Below are positions 25,472 through 34,648 of a stretch of 64,000 bases of DNA, one piece after another. This stretch comes from Vallitaleaceae bacterium (GTDB lineage Bacteria > Bacillota > Clostridia > Lachnospirales > Vallitaleaceae). Position numbers and translations under genes: made by a program. The notes beneath the pieces were generated by a model. The model was not told the origin of the DNA and made no database searches. It was given only the letters and a program-made list of their open reading frames with translations. The stretch's first letter is position 1. Each line of letters starts with the position of its first letter. The stretch covers positions 1-64,000 of the forward strand of contig JANQFZ010000076.1 of the NCBI GenBank assembly GCA_028277605.1, written 5' to 3'.

Positions 25472-26428
25472 TTATTGTAATGGGTGATATCCTTGTAATG
25501 CAGCTTCTTTTTTAGATTGAAACACTTTTTCAACTACTGTATTGTTAGGCATTTTATCAGCTTCTACATAGTACTGGATGCCCTTTCCTGATGTATATCC
25601 AACATAGGTCTTACTTTTTAAAATAGATGCACCATTATAACAGAATAGATTTAAATATTGGTTGTTTGAAATGGGTTTTCCTTGAAATACAGCTATGATA
25701 CCTACATCTTGAATTGCATTATACCAGTCTGCTTTATCAATACGAGGTAACGTAAATTCATAAATTATCCCCAGATGGTGGCTAAAACGATTATGGTTAT
25801 TCACATGATAGCTCATACTCTCCTCAATCTGAGCTATCATACACTCTTTTTTCTCAATCATAAATTTAGAAGTATTTAGAAAAGGCGAAAGATGCCTTAA
25901 GTCCTTATAGTTTCCTTCATATTGCACTTTCTGATTTATATCATAAATTCTAACGGTATCATCTAATGTGAGGTTAATTATAGTACCATTATCGTCAACG
26001 ACTTGATAATAGCTTTTTGGGGAAAGCTGATGTTTTAGACAGGTATTATTATTATCATCCACATATTCTCTCATACTATATATATAATAACCGTCATAAT
26101 CTATAATAACCATGACTGGAATGTATGCTTTGACTCCTTCTTTCTCAGATTCTCCTATAGTTTTAAAGCTATAAAACAAGCTATTTAGAAAGGCTTGCAA
26201 ACCTTCTTCTGGCTTAATATTAATTGCTTTTAAATGAGCATATTCAAAAGAATGTGTATTAAAAATTTTTAGTGCTGTACAGCCATCCACTACAGCTGTT
26301 TTAATCATGTTTTCATAAAGGCATTGAATCTGCCTTGTTTTTAAATGAATATCTGATTGTACCTTATGAGTCATTAGGAAAGGAAGCATTGAAAATAAAA
26401 CCAATACACTATATTTAATGGTTCTCAT
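25472..26428 (-). CDS. Membrane-anchored pseudopilin-like protein, last gene of the Tad-like locus
   Basis: 318 residues with one N-terminal hydrophobic segment (about 6-20) followed by a long extracytoplasmic part. The C terminus (KGIQYYVEADKM, then VFQSKKEAALQGYHPLQ) resembles uncharacterised proteins of clostridial Flp-type loci. No catalytic motif seen. The frame is open 42 codons further upstream; the ATG at 26428 is preferred because GAGGAGGG precedes it and the hydrophobic segment follows directly. It overlaps the upstream gene by 14 bases, implying coupled expression. A role as minor pilin or tip protein is inference. Confidence 0.65.
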   Translation of the reverse strand: MRTIKYSVLVLFSMLPFLMTHKVQSDIHLKTRQIQCLYENMIKTAVVDGCTALKIFNTHSFEYAHLKAINIKPEEGLQAFLNSLFYSFKTIGESEKEGVKAYIPVMVIIDYDGYYIYSMREYVDDNNNTCLKHQLSPKSYYQVVDDNGTIINLTLDDTVRIYDINQKVQYEGNYKDLRHLSPFLNTSKFMIEKKECMIAQIEESMSYHVNNHNRFSHHLGIIYEFTLPRIDKADWYNAIQDVGIIAVFQGKPISNNQYLNLFCYNGASILKSKTYVGYTSGKGIQYYVEADKMPNNTVVEKVFQSKKEAALQGYHPLQ

Positions 26429-26936
26429 TTCGCACCATCCCTCCTCCTCGAACAAAAATTGTAGGATGTGTGGTTTGATTAACATATAAGTAATCTCTGA
26501 TAACTGCTGCTTTTGTTTTTCCTTGATTTTTAACCTCAATATAAACAAAATCACCTATATCCATAGAATAACTGCCCGAGCTGCTTAATACTTCTTCAAT
26601 ATTCTCTGTATAGGTGCCGTCATACACAATGGTATACTCCTCTAGGAATTGATGCGTTTTGTCATCATACACTGGTACATACTGCTTCTTATAATGTTCC
26701 AATTCAATCTGATATAGGTTGCCCGTTGCAGAGATTTTCTTTTTTAACTCATTGTACATGGTATCTGTCATATACCCTAAATCTCTAACAGAATCGATAA
26801 ATTTATGGGTTTCCGTATAAACCACGGAATAGGTTATATCATCTTGTCTTTCAAATGTATGCATAATAGGGATAACATAGAGTAAAATAACGACTAAAAG
26901 AATAGAGAAAATCTTCCAAATAGATTGATCCAACAT
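26415..26936 (-). CDS. Membrane-anchored pseudopilin-like protein
   Basis: 173 residues. One N-terminal hydrophobic helix (about 6-26) followed by a segment with FIDSVRDLGYMTDTMYNELKKKISATGNLYQIELEH, the layout of TadE-like or DUF4320-like minor pilins in clostridial loci; the rest is strand-rich. There is no prepilin peptidase motif (G-x4-E-Y/F). Gap of nine bases to the preceding gene, overlap with the following one. Function in the pilus-like machine is inferred from position. Confidence 0.65.
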   Translation of the reverse strand: MLDQSIWKIFSILLVVILLYVIPIMHTFERQDDITYSVVYTETHKFIDSVRDLGYMTDTMYNELKKKISATGNLYQIELEHYKKQYVPVYDDKTHQFLEEYTIVYDGTYTENIEEVLSSSGSYSMDIGDFVYIEVKNQGKTKAAVIRDYLYVNQTTHPTIFVRGGGMVRNENH

Positions 26937-26945
26937 CTATCTATA

Positions 26946-27344
26946 TTATTTTGGCAGATAGCGCATACCAATTAACTGACCATCAGTATTATATTGGCAG
27001 CTTACTATATAACAATCTTTAGGATGGATGAAGGATATATTTTCTTTTATTCTATCCTCACTCGTCATATGGTTGTTGTAAGTATACATTTGACCATCCA
27101 CCTCAATATTAACTTTATTCTCATCCCTATTCAATAGCTGTAAAATGACTTCTGAACCCAATATTTGATTCACTTGCACCCACTCACTTAATATAGTTAC
27201 ATTTTTTTGTTCACTCGTTCTGACTAAAGCAGTATTAAAATACCTTGTTAACTGATGCTGGTAACTAAAAAATAATGTAGCGGCACTTACTGAAATAAGC
27301 ATACCAACACCAATGTCTAAAAGTCTTTCCATGTGTTCGTACAT
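26946..27344 (-). CDS. Small pilin-like protein, paralogue of the 32014-32499 product
   Basis: 132 residues: an N-terminal hydrophobic helix (about 9-28) and a short globular domain. VNQILGSEVILQLLNRDENKVNIEVDG aligns by eye with VSGSDVVNAIKRYKSNSGELIICVDT of the pilin-like protein at 32014-32499 (shared V-x-G-S-D/E-V-V/I-x2-I/L followed by a strand), and both end soon after a final hydrophobic turn. AAGGAG precedes the ATG. No Flp prepilin motif. Confidence 0.65.
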   Translation of the reverse strand: MYEHMERLLDIGVGMLISVSAATLFFSYQHQLTRYFNTALVRTSEQKNVTILSEWVQVNQILGSEVILQLLNRDENKVNIEVDGQMYTYNNHMTSEDRIKENISFIHPKDCYIVSCQYNTDGQLIGMRYLPK

Positions 27345-27396
27345 TTTTTACTCCTTCTCTTTCTTATGATATCTGTCCCCGATATAGTTTTGTTAC

Positions 27397-30300
27397 TTAA
27401 CGACCTATCACATAATCTTCACTTGCCCTTTTATCTGTATAGTATAAGACAATGTCACCATAGGTCAGATGAAATCCATCCTGATTTATTTTAAAGCCTT
27501 CTCTTAACCATTGATTGGTATAAGAAGGATTGTTATAGGCTTGTACTGGGTTATTTAAGTCTGCATCTTGTATCCCTTCCAGTTTAAAGTTAACCATTAT
27601 ATACCCGTTATGTAGAAAGGGCGACTCATTGACATTGAGGTGTTTCATCGTTGTTAAATCAGTACCTTTAGGTACGGCTACTGTTGAGGATGGCAGATAG
27701 AACTCTCCATACCATTTTTGAACACTTTGAATCGCTTCTTCTTGTGTGATACTAGATGGTATATTAGCTGTGGAACCTATAAATGTTCTAACCGCTTCTG
27801 TTAGTAATACCCGACCGCCTTTTGCTATACTACGTTCCATACCGCTGAAGTACATCTGTTGATAGTCTTCTAAACTTTTATTTTCGTAGCTTCTATTTTG
27901 AGCATCTAATGCTTTTGCTGTATTCCATATTTCCTGCTTAGAAATATTTCTATAGGAATCATTGAGTATCATTGTTCTTGCTAGCTTATCGTACTGGCTG
28001 CCTATTTTTATCAGCTGACTACAGGATTCATAATATAGGTCAACCTCTTGGCGCTGTTTCCCAGTTAGAGACATATAGTAATACGTCGGAGTAATCAGTA
28101 TGCAGTCATATTTATCCATATAATCCCCATTGGTTATTAAATCAAAGCTTATTCTATAGCCTAGCTTTAATGCATAGCTCTCATACCCTTGGGTATCATT
28201 TTTATCTTCCATAATGGGTAAATGATACTGTCTTGTACTATCTATTTTTCCATTTCTATCCTTATCTCCTGAATAGAAGTACTTCCCTGTGTGTTCCGTA
28301 CTCTCTTCTTTTCTAAAAAATTTCTGCCAGTTCCAATCGGATATATCTGTTATTCTAAAGTCATATAATCTCCCTGTAACCTGTACGTCTATCTTTTCTA
28401 CCGCTTTATACTTATTAATGTCTAGATTGGCATGATACTCGTACTTTTGCTCATGCTCAGGTGTAAAGTTTAAAGGTATGGTTCTAAATAGAAGTGTATA
28501 AGTATCTTCTTTCACCCATGTTGGTATGTAGAAGATCATCTCGTCCAACCCGTCTGGAACGGTCATCCATGTATTCTTTTTCCCAAAAACACCTGTTCTG
28601 TCATGTCCTATATAGATGTCAAAAGGGAATTTAACTTGTCGTTTTTTGACATATGCCTCATAGTCTCTGAGTCCGTATCCTTTAATGCCTCTATGCTGCC
28701 CTTTTGTAGGATAATTAAGTATCATGGTATGACCTATTTGAAGTTGTATTGCATTTGTATTATGGTTAAGTGTCTGGGAATAATCCTGTTGATTTAAGAG
28801 TGTCGGTTTACAAATGACGGGTGTATGAATCGTGACTGGGTTAATACCTTTAATCGATTGTTGAATATTGGATTGAGCAGTATGGATACCTTTTATTAGC
28901 GAATAATGAATACTTCCTGTACTTGGAAGCTTATACTTATTAGGCTTGGTATGCTCTATAGGTATTTGTGCTGTATATAAGGTGTCATATGATAGTTCTG
29001 GTGGTTTTGGTAAAGCACTGGGGGCAGTTGTCCGAGTTGATACTAGTGAATCGTCTAGAATTATCGTATGATTAATGATACATTTATCATTTTTTACCTG
29101 TATTTCACTTATAGCTGCGTCAGCTTCATTCAACCAATTACTTGAAGGTATAGAAGGCTTACCCCTCTTACCACCGTTTAAGGTTGATGTTTTTAGAGTA
29201 ATCGTTCTATCATTTGGCTCAATCATGTGATCCGATGGCTTTGTGCTATGCCAAACATCTACCTCTGGTTGTGTGTAGTTCTTAGGTGCTAATACCATTT
29301 GATGGTTAGGTAAGGCTTCGTTTTGTATTACTGCTTTATCAAGACCAAAGATTTCTAACTGAGCTATCTCCCAATAAGCATACGTTCTAGGTATCGTATA
29401 AGTTTTCCTTATGGTTTTGGTATCCTTTTTATTCATCCATTTCTCTTCCCATTGACCTTCTTCGTTATAATCTCCTTTATCTTCTTTCCATTTAAGCTTG
29501 TACTTCTTACTAACGGTAACGGTGTAATATTTAGTCCCTGACTTTTGTACATAGGAAATGTTGGATAAGTATGATTTTGCATGAACTTGGATATAAACCT
29601 TTTCTCCAGTCGGTATCCCGTCTAAGGTATTAAATGCTTCATTTCCTCTTGGGTCAGCTTGGATAACGGCTGTTGCTTCGGCTGACATGTAACCGCTGGT
29701 TGACGAATTGGATTGGGAAATTTCGTCACTGGGCTTAAGATAAAAAGTATGCTCCTTTTCACGCGTTATTTTTTCGTGTTCCCCTGCGTGTATAATAAGT
29801 TTAAATTGAGTGGTTGGTTTCGTTGCTGTATAAGCTGCATGTTCGGTTGTGGCTATTGCTACATAACCTTGTCCTTCATCTGCAAACCATTCATAAGTAC
29901 AATGCTCTTCATCTATATGGTTGAGTTGGGATTTATTTTGAAGAGCTACAGCAACAGATGCATGTGGGGAAGCTGTAATAACTGGTTTATCATAATTATC
30001 TGTAACTTGATTACCTTGATGATAGATATCAAATTCTGCTACTGCATCTTGCTTAAGCTTCCTAGGAAGAATAATTGTAATATACCATTGCTCCATAATA
30101 CCATCACCATTACTATCCCAATCATGCCACATACGACCTACCCCATCACAAACAGTCGTTCGAGGCTGTAATACATGAACATAGGTATACCAGTTCTTAA
30201 CTTGTGTTTCATCAAATAGGTCTCCAAAACGGTCTTTTAAGGCTTGTCTGATGTAGGGTTCGTTTGATTCCTTGTAACTCCATTGATTAAATGTTCCTAA

Positions 30301-30672
30301 TTTATAGTTGGTAGGCATCTCTATCCACTTCCATTGATTAATAACAGTAGTTGCTGTATGATCATCAGGAAAATATTTATTAGGGATTTTATCATCATCT
30401 ATTGTATTGCCTATATATCTATGCTCATTTCTATTTGACTCATCTGAGAATTTTATATCACCTGAAACCTCTCCTTTAGCAAAAACACCATATTCAGTCC
30501 ATATATCATTTTTAAAATTAAAGAAAGAATAGTTATAGTAATTAAAGCCTAATTCATTATTTGCTTGGTCACAAGCCTGCTCTAATAAAACATACTCTTT
30601 ACCATAAGAATCTAAGCAATAATAATGCATACATAGCAAAATAAAGCTTATTATAATAATTTTAATCTTCAT
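27397..30672 (-). CDS. Large secreted surface protein with Ca-binding-like loops
   Basis: 1091 residues with a signal peptide (about 1-24). Early region YNYSFFNFKNDIWTEYG and FPDDHTATTVINQWKWIEMP recall clostridial proteins labelled DUF5704, a label I give with caution. Two EF-hand-like loops are visible: DWDSNGDGIMEQ (about 185) and GDKDRNGKIDS (about 800). The middle is Ig-like, strand-rich and Pro/Thr-rich; no wall-sorting motif is seen. It follows the SLH gene by 15 bases, so it may be a pilus-associated adhesin or be displayed through its neighbour. AAGGTGAG precedes the ATG. Confidence 0.7.
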   Translation of the reverse strand: MKIKIIIISFILLCMHYYCLDSYGKEYVLLEQACDQANNELGFNYYNYSFFNFKNDIWTEYGVFAKGEVSGDIKFSDESNRNEHRYIGNTIDDDKIPNKYFPDDHTATTVINQWKWIEMPTNYKLGTFNQWSYKESNEPYIRQALKDRFGDLFDETQVKNWYTYVHVLQPRTTVCDGVGRMWHDWDSNGDGIMEQWYITIILPRKLKQDAVAEFDIYHQGNQVTDNYDKPVITASPHASVAVALQNKSQLNHIDEEHCTYEWFADEGQGYVAIATTEHAAYTATKPTTQFKLIIHAGEHEKITREKEHTFYLKPSDEISQSNSSTSGYMSAEATAVIQADPRGNEAFNTLDGIPTGEKVYIQVHAKSYLSNISYVQKSGTKYYTVTVSKKYKLKWKEDKGDYNEEGQWEEKWMNKKDTKTIRKTYTIPRTYAYWEIAQLEIFGLDKAVIQNEALPNHQMVLAPKNYTQPEVDVWHSTKPSDHMIEPNDRTITLKTSTLNGGKRGKPSIPSSNWLNEADAAISEIQVKNDKCIINHTIILDDSLVSTRTTAPSALPKPPELSYDTLYTAQIPIEHTKPNKYKLPSTGSIHYSLIKGIHTAQSNIQQSIKGINPVTIHTPVICKPTLLNQQDYSQTLNHNTNAIQLQIGHTMILNYPTKGQHRGIKGYGLRDYEAYVKKRQVKFPFDIYIGHDRTGVFGKKNTWMTVPDGLDEMIFYIPTWVKEDTYTLLFRTIPLNFTPEHEQKYEYHANLDINKYKAVEKIDVQVTGRLYDFRITDISDWNWQKFFRKEESTEHTGKYFYSGDKDRNGKIDSTRQYHLPIMEDKNDTQGYESYALKLGYRISFDLITNGDYMDKYDCILITPTYYYMSLTGKQRQEVDLYYESCSQLIKIGSQYDKLARTMILNDSYRNISKQEIWNTAKALDAQNRSYENKSLEDYQQMYFSGMERSIAKGGRVLLTEAVRTFIGSTANIPSSITQEEAIQSVQKWYGEFYLPSSTVAVPKGTDLTTMKHLNVNESPFLHNGYIMVNFKLEGIQDADLNNPVQAYNNPSYTNQWLREGFKINQDGFHLTYGDIVLYYTDKRASEDYVIGR

Positions 30673-30687
30673 AGTATACTCACCTTA

Positions 30688-31698
30688 TTAATCTGATTTA
30701 TTTTTATACATTTCACTCCCATACCAAGAATTTATAGTTATAAAAGAACCTCTTTTTTTATTATTTTTGCCAGTTTGTTGATGCTCATAAATACATATTG
30801 AATCTCCTTCTATTAAATACCATTTTTCTTTTTGAGCTAGAATACTATAGAGTCCCTTTTTTTGTTTAATATATTCAATAACATCACAAATGTTTTGTTT
30901 AGAATATCTCTTTAATAATAAATCTTCAACATCTGATACTTGCAATTCTATAGGTTTAAAATAATCTATACAAATACTTAAGTCACAGTTATTAATCTTT
31001 TTAGTATCAACTATATCCAAATCACTATCAATCAACATTAAATCCTCTCTAAACGTCTCATCTACATTCAAAAATCGTTTTCTCTGATTTTTATCAATGA
31101 GTCTTCTTATTACGGCTGCGCCTTCTGCTCGTATCAAGCCGTTATTGGCTCTAAATGTACTATCTGGATAACCAGTAATGATACCTAGTCCATATATTTT
31201 GTAGACATCTTTTCTTAAGCTTTCAGGTATATCCAAGATATCTTCTAAGCATCTGCTGTAATTATTTAGATTCGCATAATGCTGCTCTCCCTCTATGACC
31301 CAAAGGGCTCTTTCAATGATGCGTGCCATTTCTCCTCTTGTGATGACTTTTGTATAACTGCTAAAATCCTCTTCTTTCACGTACCCCAATTCTTTTGCCT
31401 TCTGTATGTAAGATTCTGCCCAATTATCCCCCTGACTGATCGCTAAGTTGAAATGACTAGCGCGTATAACCATCGTAATGAACTCTTCTGCGGTTAACAA
31501 GAGATCGGGTCTAAAGGTTCCATCTGGATACCCATCAATAATTTGACGGCTATCAGCACTCAAAACATTGACATCTTCCATGAACCAGTCCTTTTCCTTG
31601 ACATCAGAGAACCTATTTCCAATTGCATAAGTATCACTAAGTTTTAAAAAAGATCCTATAAGAAATAGTACACCTATTAAAACAACTTGTTTTTTCAT
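30688..31698 (-). CDS. S-layer-homology (SLH) domain protein
   Basis: About 336 residues. Signal peptide (about 1-25), then SLH modules: FSDVKEKDWFMEDVNVLS with IIDGYPDGTFRPDLLLTAEEFITMVIRA, a second with WAESYIQKAKELGYV and ITRGEMARIIERAL, and a third with YGLGIITGYPDSTFRANNGLIRAEGAAVIRRLI. SLH modules bind pyruvylated secondary wall polymer, so the protein should be held at the cell wall. The last 110 residues are unrecognised. The frame is open to 31743; the ATG at 31698 directly precedes the signal peptide and has AAAGGAT upstream. Confidence 0.88.
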   Translation of the reverse strand: MKKQVVLIGVLFLIGSFLKLSDTYAIGNRFSDVKEKDWFMEDVNVLSADSRQIIDGYPDGTFRPDLLLTAEEFITMVIRASHFNLAISQGDNWAESYIQKAKELGYVKEEDFSSYTKVITRGEMARIIERALWVIEGEQHYANLNNYSRCLEDILDIPESLRKDVYKIYGLGIITGYPDSTFRANNGLIRAEGAAVIRRLIDKNQRKRFLNVDETFREDLMLIDSDLDIVDTKKINNCDLSICIDYFKPIELQVSDVEDLLLKRYSKQNICDVIEYIKQKKGLYSILAQKEKWYLIEGDSICIYEHQQTGKNNKKRGSFITINSWYGSEMYKNKSD

Positions 31699-31795
31699 TG
31701 AGCCCATCCTTTCTATTTGACTGTCTACTATATATTTATCCATTCTGTACTTAAAACTCGTTATTCTATTGATATTATTGTCTTAGAAGGGACAC

Positions 31796-31839
31796 ATGGG
31801 ACGGTTAATAGAAATGAAGAACCGCTCGTACCGTCCCAT
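31796..31839. repeat. REP-like palindrome
   Basis: ATGGGACGGT (31796-31805) and ACCGTCCCAT (31830-31839) are a perfect 10-bp inverted repeat around a 24-base loop that contains AACCGCTCG-type sequence. It is GC-rich compared with its surroundings and resembles GGGAC/GTCCC palindromes repeated in some Firmicute genomes. Confidence 0.5.
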
Positions 31840-31860
31840 ATCTATGTCCATTTGATATAT

Positions 31861-31953
31861 AAAAAGCCCACTAAATAATAACCGTTTATCTGCTATGTAT
31901 ACAAAATACTCTCCCTCATAAAGTAAATCATACATTTTTATAAAGCGGGCTAA
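31861..31953 (-). terminator. Possible terminator after the pilin-like gene
   Basis: On the minus strand AGCCCGCT (about 31951-31944) pairs with AGTGGGCT (about 31873-31866) with one G-U, and TTTTTAT follows. The loop is long, about 70 bases, so it may reduce rather than stop transcription. Confidence 0.4.
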
Positions 31954-32013
31954 TTATCTTAAAATAGGTTGAAAATATATTTATTCTACTGCTGTCAAAT
32001 CAAGTAGCCTACT

Positions 32014-32499
32014 TTACTGCTGAATAAAGGTCATCCCTCTAACGACCTCATTATCATCGTAAATAAGCTCGGAATAGAATTTGCCACTCTTATTAATATA
32101 TAAATTATCTGTTTTATCTTCTGATTTAGCTATATCATTATCAATAACCGCTTTAGTCTTAGTATTTAAAGTACCACTTAATGATGTGCCTGTCACAGAA
32201 CCACCACTGATGTATTGATAGGTAGCGGCTAGCTTGGTATCCACACAGATGATTAATTCACCACTATTACTTTTATATCTTTTGATAGCATTGACAACAT
32301 CGCTTCCCGAAACCGTTGTGTTATCAAAAGGTGAATACTCAGCCTCACTTAATGTCACACTGACATCCGTTAACTGCTTGCCTGCTTCATTAGCTAATCC
32401 CTTGCCTTGATTTAAGAGAAATAAACCGATACTAACCACGGTTATAAAAAAAAGTATCCCCACACCTAACCACAAGGCTTTTTGAATATTTTGATCCAT
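32014..32499 (-). CDS. Putative major pilin-like subunit of the Tad-like machine
   Basis: About 161 residues: a short charged start, one hydrophobic helix (about 8-28) and a small domain with VTLSEAEYSPFDNTTVSGSDVVNAIKRY, a Gly/Ser/Thr-rich middle and a C-terminal KFYSELIYDDNEVVRGMTFIQQ. Similar proteins lie beside TadA/B/C genes in other Clostridia. It lacks the Flp leader motif G-x4-E-Y, so standard prepilin processing is not expected. Position straight after TadB/C and before a possible terminator suggests the main filament subunit; that is inference. AAGGAG seven bases before the ATG sets the start; the frame is open to 32544. Confidence 0.68.
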   Translation of the reverse strand: MDQNIQKALWLGVGILFFITVVSIGLFLLNQGKGLANEAGKQLTDVSVTLSEAEYSPFDNTTVSGSDVVNAIKRYKSNSGELIICVDTKLAATYQYISGGSVTGTSLSGTLNTKTKAVIDNDIAKSEDKTDNLYINKSGKFYSELIYDDNEVVRGMTFIQQ

Positions 32500-32603
32500 A
32501 ATATCGCTCCTTATCTCGTGTACATTTATATTGACCCTCATCATTTTGCTCTATAAATTCAAATTAATGACACTTTAACATTATATGTTAGTATTCCTAC
32601 TCC

Positions 32604-34643
32604 CTATGATAATGATAGCTTTGAAAAATAGGTATTCATTTCATTAATACTGGTTATCAGCATTGGAAGCATTAAGTATACAAGCAAAAGTGCATATATA
32701 GGCAGAAAGCCAAAAGCTCTTCCAAGTCCTGTTTTCTTTTGGATAATTCTATTGTTGGTTTCTTTTCTCTGTTCCTGATAATAGTTTTTTTCACTTTCCA
32801 ATTCATCAAAGGCTTGCACTAAAGACAAGTCATTAGCTGCCATTTGAAGCTGCTCAATTATCTTTTGAAATCCCTTAAAAGAAACCACGTGTTTCAACTC
32901 TTCTAATGCTTCATCCATACCATAGGCTAGTGAATTGACACAGTTTTGAATCGGTTCTCGAAAGGTGAAGGAAAACCGTTCCATCCATTCTAAAAGCTCT
33001 TCAACTGAAATCCTCTGGTGATGCATCAGCATTAGAATGATGGCTTGAAAATGAGAAACTTCATCCTCCATATCCATCTTTCTTACCTCTTTTTGAAAGT
33101 GGATTGATAAAAAAGGCACTTGATAACCCACTATAAATACAATAAGACATAACAAAATTTCCCACCATCTAATATACTGATGATTCAGCTTTGAAAGTTT
33201 TTCTAAAATTCTATCCACACTAGCATCTGATAGATGATGTCTTCCCTCATGTGTCCTCATGTACTTTTGGAGTGCTATTAAGTCCGTGGCTCTTCCAACT
33301 TCTTTTATAATCTGCCTATCCTGCCTCGTTATGGCTTCAGCCTTTTCTGCTTCTTGACGAGATAGTTGACCTCCTAAAAAGCCATCAGGCATAGTGGGAC
33401 TAAATAAAACGTGATGGACAGCCATTCTATGCATCATTACTACGATGATAAAGGCTATGATAAAGCTAAATAATCCAAAAAGTAATCGGCGTGTATAAAA
33501 AACTTCTATTTTAAGCCTAGAGAAAGTCTTATTGAGCTTACTTTGAAACTTGGCTCTATCACTACATTTTCTTGGTAATAGAGGATCAATTATAAAATAA
33601 AACCGTTTATAAATTTTCTCTGAAATAGACTTTTTGTTAATGAGATACAGTGTTCTATCATCAAACTGCTGAATTTTTCTTATGGCAAAATAACAAACCC
33701 ATATAATCCCAAACATAGCTACTTCTAGCACAAATCCATAACTACTGTCATAAAAGGAACCTAATGGTAAGAAGTTCTTACCTGCCCAGCTCTTTATAGG
33801 GTTCATAAAAAACAGAGGAAGCAACACAATAATATTTAAACTTTTCAAAGCATAATTAAGTCTGTCTCTTTTAAAGACCTCTATTCTGAGAGCACTTGAT
33901 AAATCATTTAAATTTTTCATAAATACTGACACTCCATTGACATACGTATCGCCATATTCTAATGTCATGTAAGCTAATCCAGCAAGCATCTTGAGATACT
34001 TATTCGGTGCTGTATCGTAGTACTTTAAGATTTCTTTCTCAGCATCCTTTGCCGTCAGGGCATCATAGATTTTTTGACCTTGTATACCTATTTCATATTG
34101 GTCTTCTACCATTTGAGAAGCCTCATATAAAGCTTCATCAACCATCTTAGTTTCATAGTATTTATGTCTAACGGTATTATTAAAATGTATCTGCTGGTTT
34201 AATAACTTGTTTCTTATTCTCACCACAAAATAATCTATAATCGTTTCACCCAAAAACCATAGGGCTACGATAAAAATGACAATACTATAAAGCTGATTAG
34301 TCATAGCAATAAATAAAATAACGAGCAAACTTAAGACTATAAGTATTCTTAAATAAAGCTGTACAGCCTTTTTGCGTATAGCTGCCTCTCCATAGTTATG
34401 AAGCATTTCTAACCTTGAACGAATGTCATAAATATAGCGCTTAGTAATCCATGATCTGGATAGTACTCTATAGAGCTTTTGATAAATAATTTCTTGTTTT
34501 GAACGTGTTTGATCCTTAGTTTTTATAGCTTTAAAGCCTAACTTCTGACGCTTTTTAAGCATCATCATCAGCAACAAGAGAAATATCATGACTAGAATGG
34601 ATCCCGCCATAATTCCTATTAAAATTAATTGCCTATTATTCAC
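32604..34643 (-). CDS. Fused TadB-TadC-like inner membrane platform protein
   Basis: About 679 residues, twice the usual length, with two T2SSF-like halves. Each half has a cytoplasmic helical domain followed by hydrophobic segments: first half helices about 150-270, membrane about 100-140, 275-295 and 320-345; second half membrane about 390-410, 495-515 and 650-670, with the helical domain about 530-640 (EELLEWMERFSFTFREPIQN, LSLVQAFDELESEK). TadB and TadC, normally separate, form the platform on which the ATPase works. Start: GTG at 34643 nine bases after GGAG; a TTG at 34658 would overlap the ATPase gene. Confidence 0.75.
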   Translation of the reverse strand: MNNRQLILIGIMAGSILVMIFLLLLMMMLKKRQKLGFKAIKTKDQTRSKQEIIYQKLYRVLSRSWITKRYIYDIRSRLEMLHNYGEAAIRKKAVQLYLRILIVLSLLVILFIAMTNQLYSIVIFIVALWFLGETIIDYFVVRIRNKLLNQQIHFNNTVRHKYYETKMVDEALYEASQMVEDQYEIGIQGQKIYDALTAKDAEKEILKYYDTAPNKYLKMLAGLAYMTLEYGDTYVNGVSVFMKNLNDLSSALRIEVFKRDRLNYALKSLNIIVLLPLFFMNPIKSWAGKNFLPLGSFYDSSYGFVLEVAMFGIIWVCYFAIRKIQQFDDRTLYLINKKSISEKIYKRFYFIIDPLLPRKCSDRAKFQSKLNKTFSRLKIEVFYTRRLLFGLFSFIIAFIIVVMMHRMAVHHVLFSPTMPDGFLGGQLSRQEAEKAEAITRQDRQIIKEVGRATDLIALQKYMRTHEGRHHLSDASVDRILEKLSKLNHQYIRWWEILLCLIVFIVGYQVPFLSIHFQKEVRKMDMEDEVSHFQAIILMLMHHQRISVEELLEWMERFSFTFREPIQNCVNSLAYGMDEALEELKHVVSFKGFQKIIEQLQMAANDLSLVQAFDELESEKNYYQEQRKETNNRIIQKKTGLGRAFGFLPIYALLLVYLMLPMLITSINEMNTYFSKLSLS

Positions 34644-34648
34644 AAACC

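Larger units (their letters stand above)
31699..32013. other. Intergenic region within the Tad-like locus
   Basis: A 315-base gap, the only long one inside the 15-kb locus. It holds a terminator-like inverted repeat (31866-31953) and a REP-like palindrome (31796-31839). A 50-codon minus-strand open frame spans 31783-31935 but has no ribosome binding site. The gap may separate the machine genes from the surface-protein genes transcriptionally. Confidence 0.5.

Noticed and set aside
31783-31935. Minus-strand open frame of 50 codons (begins MYDLLYEGEYFVYIADKR) in the Tad-locus gap
   Set aside because: It looks somewhat protein-like but has no ribosome binding site and lies across a terminator-like repeat and a palindrome; too weak to call.
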